Shown here one piece after another: positions 1 through 7,800 of a stretch of 51,563 nucleotides of DNA. The notes under the pieces are model-generated. The model saw only the letters and a program-made list of their open reading frames with translations. It was not told the origin of the DNA and searched no databases. Position 1 is the first letter of the stretch. Each line of letters opens with the position of its first letter. Made by a program: the position numbers and the translations under genes. This DNA comes from Oligoflexales bacterium. Lineage in GTDB: Bacteria; Bdellovibrionota_B; Oligoflexia; Oligoflexales; RGVZ01. The stretch covers positions 1-51,563 of the forward strand of contig CANJQY010000003.1 in assembly GCA_947476525.1 (NCBI GenBank), in the 5' to 3' direction.

Positions 1-1
1 G

Positions 2-1753
2 CCATCAGCGGGAACAATCGCCACGAGTACGACGATTCTTGGTGTTGCAGGAAGTGCTGTTTTGACGCCCGCCGATTGTAATACAGCCGGTCAACAGAAT
101 TGTGTTGCGAAAACCACATACTTTGCAGGTACCGCGTGCGCAGCGAACGGCTCGGCCTGTTACCTGCCAACCTATGTCCAAAGCTCCCAAGACAAAAAAG
201 CGATCGACTTCTCGACGATTGACGCCACAAAAATGCTAACCACCTCTACCGTGTCGGGAGTGGTCGGAACGATTATAAACCAAGGCTCCTTGGCCCTCGC
301 GGCCACATTCCCAGGTGCAGGATACTATTCTGGCATAAGTGCCGCGCCATCAGCGGCAACAATCGCCACGAGTACGACGATTCTTGGTGTTGCAGGAAGT
401 GCAGCTTTGGCGCCCGCCAATTGTTCTACAGCCGGTGGCCAGAACTGTGTAGCGACTGGCAGTTACTATGCAGGAACCCTGTGCGCAGCAAACGGCTGGG
501 CTTGTTACCTGCCAACCTACGCTGCTACCACTCAGCCTTTCAAGGCTATTGATTACGATAATATTTCAGCCAATGCAGCTAAAATGCAGACTACACTTTC
601 TGTCGCTGGTGTGACAGGCACGATTGACCTCACAAACCTCACAGCCGGCAACATTAAATCAGGAGTCACCATCGCCGGGATTGCCGGCGACTACCCCTCT
701 GCGACCTATGCGCTTTCAAGTGCTCAGGCCGGCACAGCAGATCTTGAGAATGCGAATTTTGATGCCCAAGTGAAATCAGCCACTGCCTTTGAATATTGGA
801 ACTCTGCAGGCACTCGCCAAACAGGTGCCGGTGATGCAGATATCACGGCGGGAAATATCGCAAACGGCGTTTCAGTCTTTGGACTTTCAGGCACCCTCAC
901 AGGAGGCACAGCTCCTAATGCGTGGGATGTTCGCGTAGGTACTGTGGTCAACGGCGTCACGGGCAAACTTAAGGTCAACTGCCGTAACCGTGTTCGTTCT
1001 GCCGTGTACAATTCCGACGCAGCGGTTGGGTCACTGATCAATACAGGCATCACATCAGGCACGGCTATCGACTATTGGGACACCATTGACGACTATAATG
1101 TTGCCGTCTCAGGGCTTCCAACAGATGTCGTGACGGGATATGCCGGATGGACTACTAACAACGATTGTGGAGGCGTGGAAGCCTCAACCGATGATGTCAA
1201 CGTTTGGAAAGATGTCACCACAACTGGTGACGGTACGACTGCGTCAACTTGTGCTGGAACGGCTGCCCACTGCACCATGAAAGATAAAATCACAACCCTC
1301 CAGTGGAGTAAAATGGCCAACTTTAGCTTTACTAATTCGACTACGACGAACCTCAGCGCCACTCTTGTGGTTTCCTCTACGACCGGCTTAGTCGCAGGAA
1401 TGGTTGTCGCGGGAACTGGTATCCCCGCAAGCACTTATATTCTAAGTGTCGTCAATGGAACTAATCTAACCATGTCAGGGAATGCGACGGCCACAGCATC
1501 GACTGTGACGGTCACCGTAAACACCTCCCTCTGGAACGGAGCTGTGGCCTATTGCGATGGACTCAATCATAACGGTGCCACCGACTGGCGTATTCCTACT
1601 CAAAAGGAATTGCTGGAATCCTACGCCCACGGAGTGAGGTCTGCGGCCTCAGCCAATTGGATCACCGAGGCTCAGATTGACGCCGATTATTTCTGGTCCG
1701 GGTCCTCGGTTTCCTACAATACTAATTTACGCCTGGTACGTCAGCCGTGCTAA
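2..1753 (+). CDS. DUF1566 (Lcl C-terminal)-domain surface/secreted protein, 5'-truncated by the window edge; reading frame disrupted near the 3' end
   Basis: Frame is open from base 2 (PSAGTIATSTTILGVAGS...), so the listed start at 62 is artificial. C-terminal WNGAVAYCDGLNHNGATDWRIPTQKELLESY...YFWSGSSVSYNT is typical DUF1566. The expected tail continues in another frame to 1814. Confidence 0.8.
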   Translation, partial: PSAGTIATSTTILGVAGSAVLTPADCNTAGQQNCVAKTTYFAGTACAANGSACYLPTYVQSSQDKKAIDFSTIDATKMLTTSTVSGVVGTIINQGSLALAATFPGAGYYSGISAAPSAATIATSTTILGVAGSAALAPANCSTAGGQNCVATGSYYAGTLCAANGWACYLPTYAATTQPFKAIDYDNISANAAKMQTTLSVAGVTGTIDLTNLTAGNIKSGVTIAGIAGDYPSATYALSSAQAGTADLENANFDAQVKSATAFEYWNSAGTRQTGAGDADITAGNIANGVSVFGLSGTLTGGTAPNAWDVRVGTVVNGVTGKLKVNCRNRVRSAVYNSDAAVGSLINTGITSGTAIDYWDTIDDYNVAVSGLPTDVVTGYAGWTTNNDCGGVEASTDDVNVWKDVTTTGDGTTASTCAGTAAHCTMKDKITTLQWSKMANFSFTNSTTTNLSATLVVSSTTGLVAGMVVAGTGIPASTYILSVVNGTNLTMSGNATATASTVTVTVNTSLWNGAVAYCDGLNHNGATDWRIPTQKELLESYAHGVRSAASANWITEAQIDADYFWSGSSVSYNTNLRLVRQPC

Positions 1754-1878
1754 AGGCAGCACGAGCAACGGCAACAGCAAGACCAATCCTAACCAGGTCG
1801 TGTGTGTTCGCTAGTGTTCCCCGGCATCCTGTTGTTTTTGCATTCTTTTTTAACGTTATTTGCTAATTCATCAAAAGT

Positions 1879-2480
1879 TTATATTTCTGTAAAATGGTGG
1901 CCATCATAATCCCAAAGTTCCTCAGAATCTGCAGATAATCCGGTAGTTGCTGTGGAAAATAAATCTGAAATGGTAGTGTTCAAAACGTGGTTTCTAAGTT
2001 TTGTAGTTGAGGTGTTTTTCAGCGAGCCATAGTCACCACGGACTACGCAGGTATTTGAGATGTCATATTGAGAAACCGTTTTGCAAAGTTGCTGCCGAAG
2101 GCGAAACGAGTCGGCATGTCCAAAATGCCCTAAGTAGCTGTTGATGCGAGGGATTAAGTCATTGAGATCGTCGTCTGGACCGAGTGCAGACAAATTGACC
2201 ACATGCGCAGCAGCTTTAATAACGCGTTTACGTGGGTACGTCCGGTTAGGCAGATGAAAGCCCCGAGATGATCCAGGCCCCGAGCAAGAGACGTTAGCAA
2301 AAAATTGAGTACGTAGATTTCCAATCGGTAGTCCTTTGCCCGCAACGACTTTGAACAGGCTTTTGTGAGGGGGGAACCTGAGCTAAAAACTTGGGCGATG
2401 ATGCCAATCGATGCTGATTTGGAGCGACGGGGTTGTGACGAATCGTGGTCCGGACCAAATCTCGAATCCGGCAACTAAAA
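1879..2480 (-). pseudogene. Reverse transcriptase (RNA-directed DNA polymerase) C-terminal remnant, frameshifted
   Basis: The minus frame open from 2382 down to 1879 reads HKSLFKVVAGKGLPIGNLRTQFFANV...RVIKAAAHVVNLSALGPDDDLNDLIPRINSYLGHFGHADSFRLRQQLC. GLPIGNLxxQFFANV and SYLGHFxHADSxRLR are RT-family signatures. Upstream similarity lies in a different frame across a G6 run at 2369-2374; a TAG lies at 2383-2385. Confidence 0.72.
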
Positions 2481-2791
2481 TCGTCAACCAAGAATAATCG
2501 CGAAGAGAGTATAATGTGTGTTGCTACTACACATTCGCTTTGAGGCGCAAAAAGGGTGTCGTGCCGCAATAATCAATGTTGATGAATTCATTGATTATTT
2601 CGGTACTACAGCTCGCAAAAATTCTTCGGTTGTTTCGCCTTTGCGAAGTGAAAGTGACAGCGAGGCAAGACACTTGCTTAGAAGTTCAATAAGAATGACT
2701 TTCTTACTAGTATATTTGTGAATACTTTCACAGAATATCATGGTAAAATGTGAATTTAACCTCGTTTTAGAATGGTAAATAGGGTGGAGTT

Positions 2792-4114
2792 GTGGCATTT
2801 GATCGAATTAAGTACCTAAATATCATAAAGTTATGGTATGAAAAAGAAAAACCAAAACCGTTGCTACTTTGGGGGGCGCGACAGGTTGGGAAAACCCACC
2901 TGATGAGACGTGCTGCAGAGATGCATTTTCCCAATAATTTATACCTAAATTTTGAAAAGGAAAAAGGCTTAGCGGAACTCTTTCGAGAGTCTCTCGCTCC
3001 TGAAAAAATTATATATAATCTTTCGCTTCATCTTGAACGAAAAATTGACCCAACGTTAACCGTTTTAATCTTTGATGAGATTCAAGAATGCGATGATGCA
3101 CTGAACAGTTTAAAATATTTTGCCGAATCGACTCATCCATATAAGGTGATCGCAGCTGGATCTCTCCTGGGTGTAAAAAGGAGCAAAAAAGGCTTCCCCG
3201 TTGGGCAGGTGCAGTTTCTTGATATCCATCCTCTCAGTTTTGTCGAATTTCTAGAGTTTAAAGGTCACGCAAAACTGAGCAAGGAACTGGCTCGCGCAAC
3301 ATCTCCTCAGGATTTTCCACAAGCCTTTCACGCATCCCTGCTGCAACATCAAAGAGAGTATTGTTGGACAGGAGGCATGCCCGAAGTTGTAACGACTTTT
3401 GTTAATAATCCTTCAAACCCAAAAGGCGTACGGGAAGTTCAAAATCAAATATTACAATCCTATCAACTGGATTTCGCAAAACATGCACCTTCTGATCTTG
3501 TTAGTAAAATTAGCGCAGTTTTTGACCAAATCCCGCAACTTCTTGCAAAGGAAAATAAGAAGTTTACCTACTCTGGTATCGGAGCAAATGCCAGATCTCG
3601 CGATTTTTCCGACGCTCTGACTTGGCTGATTGACGCTCGCATAGTTCAAAAGGTTAAAAATATTTCTCGAATTGAACTTCCTTTAGCAGCTCACGCGTCG
3701 GCCAATATCTTTAAAATTTATCCATTAGACGTTGGACTTCTCGGAGCGTTACTGGAGGTGCCAGCAAAAACTATTTTGGAATTAGAAGGTGTGTTTAACA
3801 ATTTTAAAGGTGCCTTGGCAGAATGTTTTGTTGCACAGGAACTTTTAGCACATGAATTCGAAAAACTTTATTACTGGACCAGCCAGGGAACTGCAGAAAT
3901 TGATTTTGTCATTCAAAGAGAAACCCAAGTGCTTCCTCTTGAAGTTAAATCTGGGGTAAATGTGAAATCAAAAAGCCTTAAGTCCTTTGGTGACCAATAT
4001 CCCCTATGTAAACTTTCTCGCTGCTCAACAAAAAAATTTGAAGTGCAGGGCAAGGTTACAAACTACCCACTTTACGCCATATCGTTGTTTGCCAGAAATG
4101 TGAGCGACGTCTAA
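2792..4114 (+). CDS. AAA-family ATPase with DUF4143 C-terminal domain
   Basis: GTG start. Walker A LLLWGARQVGKTHLMRR, Walker B LIFDEIQE, sensor-like IAAGSLLGV, DUF4143-like C-terminus YYWTSQGTAEIDFVIQ...LPLEVKSG. Confidence 0.9.
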   Translation: MAFDRIKYLNIIKLWYEKEKPKPLLLWGARQVGKTHLMRRAAEMHFPNNLYLNFEKEKGLAELFRESLAPEKIIYNLSLHLERKIDPTLTVLIFDEIQECDDALNSLKYFAESTHPYKVIAAGSLLGVKRSKKGFPVGQVQFLDIHPLSFVEFLEFKGHAKLSKELARATSPQDFPQAFHASLLQHQREYCWTGGMPEVVTTFVNNPSNPKGVREVQNQILQSYQLDFAKHAPSDLVSKISAVFDQIPQLLAKENKKFTYSGIGANARSRDFSDALTWLIDARIVQKVKNISRIELPLAAHASANIFKIYPLDVGLLGALLEVPAKTILELEGVFNNFKGALAECFVAQELLAHEFEKLYYWTSQGTAEIDFVIQRETQVLPLEVKSGVNVKSKSLKSFGDQYPLCKLSRCSTKKFEVQGKVTNYPLYAISLFARNVSDV

Positions 4115-4204
4115 AACATCAGAAATTTTGCCTGCAAGTGATAGCAGCCGGCTGAAAACTACAGTATTTGACCTACAGGGGATAAATCCATGGATTATGC
4201 CCTT

Positions 4205-4366
4205 GCACAGCTTATTTCTTTAACGTCGTCATGAAAGACCCAACCGGATCAGTGGACATGGTGGTTTACAACGGCGTCACGGCGACGCCTTAAGACGGCG
4301 GAAGATTGAAAGGTGGCGATATCGATTTATTGATCGTTGTTGAAGATGAGCCATTTGCACGCAAGT
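4205..4366 (+). pseudogene. Duplicated fragment: 3' end of a BspA-family gene fused to a nucleotidyltransferase fragment
   Basis: Near-identical to 8507-8673 (FFNVVMKDPTGSVDMVVYNGVTATP* followed by RLKGGDIDLLIVVEDEPFA), ending abruptly around 4366. Confidence 0.85.
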
Positions 4367-4370
4367 ATGC

Positions 4371-4475
4371 ATTCTCTAGGGGTGAATAGCTGGCAATAAA
4401 TCCGCAATCTTCCAAATCCTGCAAAACGGCAGATATCGAGTTGCTATAGCCATCTTTGATACTCCTTGACACTAG
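4371..4475 (-). pseudogene. Fragment of a COG1672-type ATP-binding protein (winged-helix segment)
   Basis: Minus frame reads SIKDGYSNSISAVLQDLEDCGFIASYSPLENAY, resembling the L..LE..GFI..Y.P segment of such ATPases. It is cut by the duplicated fragment at about 4366. Confidence 0.4.
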
Positions 4476-4478
4476 CTG

Positions 4479-4570
4479 TTTGGCCAATTATAGCATTTTT
4501 GTATGTAATTGGCCAAAATATAGAAAGATTTTTTGGCCAATTATGACATTTTTGTATCTAATTGGCCAAA
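4479..4570. repeat. Two tandem 39-bp hairpin units, each TTTGGCCAATTA-N15-TAATTGGCCAAA
   Basis: Perfect 12-bp inverted repeats 4479-4490/4506-4517 and 4532-4543/4559-4570; the two units are offset by 53 bp. Confidence 0.95.
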
Positions 4571-4863
4571 GTTCCCGATGCCGGTCAAGAGTTTGGAAAA
4601 CATTCCCGCGTTTACGAACTTTTCGTCATCAGAATAAGTTAATGGACGACGTTTGTAATGGACGACGTTAGTCACCAAATAAGCAGCTAAAATCCCTATA
4701 GCAAAATAAAATTTATCGTTATTTAGCCATCAAATTCAGCTAGTTGCCACCCCCCCCCAGTTCTTGAGTTGGTGAGCTAAAGTTTTGATGGGTTTTGCCG
4801 ATAAGAAATTTGTAAGTAGAAGGATTCGTTTTTATTGGTATTTTGTGACGATTTTTAAGAAAA

Positions 4864-7800
4864 GTGGGGGGCTGGATGAATTTTCAAAATATTTTAATTT
4901 ATTTAGCCTTGAGCACCCTTACGGCAGGCTGTAAGAGTGAAATTAAAGTGGCCTCCTTAGTCCGCGGATCAAGTAGCACCGACGTCCCAACGATTGTCAT
5001 TGGCGAGCCCTCAGCACTCATCGCGATCGCTACAGACTTGATCACGTTTGACGTCGTTTATACCAATGCTGTGAGCATGGACCTTACCGCAGCAGACGTC
5101 GTCATTTCGGGAGGCCCTAAGGCCACCGCAACGATTGTTTCCAGCACAACGGAAAAAGCAACGGTGCAGCTGACTAATTTTACGGGTGATGGACCTCTTC
5201 AGATTTCCATTGCGGAAAAAACATCCGTCGGTCATAGAAAAAAAGAAGATAAGGGCGCAGGCCCGAGCACTGTCGTTACCGTTGATAATACGAAGCCACT
5301 TGTACCCAACCTGACGCCGGCAAGTACCACTTACACGGGCTCTCAGGTGATGACGTTTGCACAAAACGCCACTGCAGATGTTAACTTTAAAGAATTTAGA
5401 TATACGACCACGGGCACAGCCCCGACCTCGTGTAGTGACGGCACGGCAAGCACAGGCACTTATACGGCCACCGGTACGGTGACCCAGACGATCAAGGTGG
5501 TTGCGTGTGATAAGGCTGGACTCATGTCGGAGACCGCGGCGTCCTCCACTTTAACGTATGCGACAGCAGGTCCGACAGTCACAGCTGTGACCTCAACAAA
5601 AACGAACGGTTCTTATAAAGTGGGCGAAGTGATTGGGATTACGGTTACGTTTTCTGAATCTGTAACCGTTACAGGTACGCCGCAATTGACTCTTGAAACC
5701 GGTACTACTGATGCGGTCGTCAATTATACAAGTGGATCTCCTGGCCTAACCTTAACCTTTAACTACACGGTTGCGTCCGGAGATACGTCCGCAGATCTAG
5801 ACTACGCTTCGACGACAGCCCTCGCCCTCAACGGAGGCACGATTAAAGATACAGCCCTCAACAACGCCACTCTCACCCTCGTCGCCCCAAGCACGACGAC
5901 CGGTGCTACGATCGCCAACGGCAAGGCCATCGTGATTGACACCACTCTGCCAGTCATCGCCTACACGTCGATATCTCCGACCTCTCCAGGAACCAGTGCA
6001 ACACCATCCATTACAATGTCTCTTTCGGAAGCTTCTTCAGCCTCATCTCTGGAATTATTTAGCAACGTTGGATGTACCACATCAATCTCTACTGCGGTGC
6101 CCGGAACCTCAGGCAGCAACGCGGTGACGACCTCCACGTTGACAGCCAATGCGACTACGACTATTTACGCAAAAATGACAGACGTCGCAGGAAACGCATC
6201 AACCTGTACGAGCATGGTCTCTTATCTTTACGACACTCCTCCTACAGCTGGAACGTTTTCGGCTTCTACCGGTAAAACTGTGACCGGCTTCACACTCAAT
6301 TGGTCCGTGGCCAGTGACGTCGTCACAACGGCTGCAAGCTTACAATATTTGGTGTGTTCTGGGGCATCAACCGCTGCCCTTGACACGGTGGCAGAATGTG
6401 ACGGGGCGACACAAGAAATGGCTTACACGGCCAACGTATTGACACTAGCTATCACGGGGAAAACGGCCTCTACCACCTATTACTATAACGTTATCGTTAA
6501 AGATGCGGCGGGCAACAAATCACTCTACGACGGCCTCACTCAAGCCACCAGCACCACTCCGACCATTAGCATCACGGATCCGGACGGCACCGGTGACTCG
6601 GTCTCGGAATCGACCTACCCTGTTGCTATCACGGCAGCTGCCCCCGACACGGTTGGGACGATCAATCTGTATTACCACACAGTCAACACCAGCTGCACCG
6701 CAGGACTTTCTGGGTGGACCTCGATCGTGAGCTCACTTGCCGAAAATACCACGTCCTATGCGTGGAATACCACAGCCCTAGCTAGCGGCAAATATTACGT
6801 CTGTGGAGTCATCACGGACGGTTCCTCCACCGTGTACTCGGTGTCCTCAGGGATGTTGACCGTCAAAGCGTTTATTAGCACCTGGGATACGACAAAAACG
6901 GGTTCAGCTAACACGACTATTGTCTTGCCACTCAGCAGCACCGGTACCTACAACTTCACAGTTGACTGGGGTGACGGATCATCCAACACCATCACCGCGT
7001 GGAATGACGCCAACAAAACCCACGTCTACGCGGCGGGTGGAACCAAGACCCTTACCATCACCGGAACTTTGACCGGATGGGTTTTTAACAACACTGGCGA
7101 CAAGAGAAAGATTACGAATATATCCCAATGGGGATCCTTTAGATTCGGCACCATGGAGGGCGGCTATTTTTACGGCGCAAACAATTTGACCATCACCGCC
7201 ACAGATATCCCGGACCTCACTGGCACAACAAGCATGAACCAAGCATTTAGAAACTGTGGGTCGCTGACAACTGTTCCCAGCATGAATAGCTGGAACACCG
7301 CAGCAGTCACCAACATGTCGTTCATGTTCAGCTATGCCAGCACCTTCAACCAAAATATCGGCAGCTGGAACACCGCTGCGGTCACCGACATGTCGAGCAT
7401 GTTCTTAGGCGCCAGCACCTTCAACCAAAATATTGGCGGCTGGAACACCGCAGCGGTAACGGCTATGTCGAGCATGTTCAACAGCGCCAGCACCTTCAAC
7501 CAAAATATCAGCGGCTGGGTCACCACAGCGGTTACTACTATGGCGAACATGTTCCTGAGCGCCACCGTCTTCAACCAAGATATCGGCAGCTGGAACACCG
7601 CTGCTGTCACCAACATGTCGTCCATGTTATACGGCGCCACCGTCTTCAACCAAGATATCAGCAGCTGGAACACCGCAGCGGTCACCAACATGTCGTTCAT
7701 GTTCTACGGCGCCAGCACCTTCAACCTAAATATCGGCAGCTGGAACACCGCAGCGGTCACCAACATGTCGTCCATGTTCTCTGGGGCCTCCGCCTTTAAT

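Noticed and set aside
62-190. Start codon at 62 as the true start of the first gene
   Set aside because: The same frame is open to base 2 and the repeat unit continues upstream, so the gene begins outside the window.
724-1434. Minus-strand ORFs 724..1062 and 1093..1434
   Set aside because: Antisense of the DUF1566 gene; low-complexity composition, no family signature.
4456-4671. ORF 4456..4671 (71 aa)
   Set aside because: It runs through the twin hairpins in non-coding debris; no recognisable protein features.
4639-4671. Short duplication aatggacgacgtt ... aatggacgacgtt
   Set aside because: Only about 13-16 bp and isolated; not enough to argue function.
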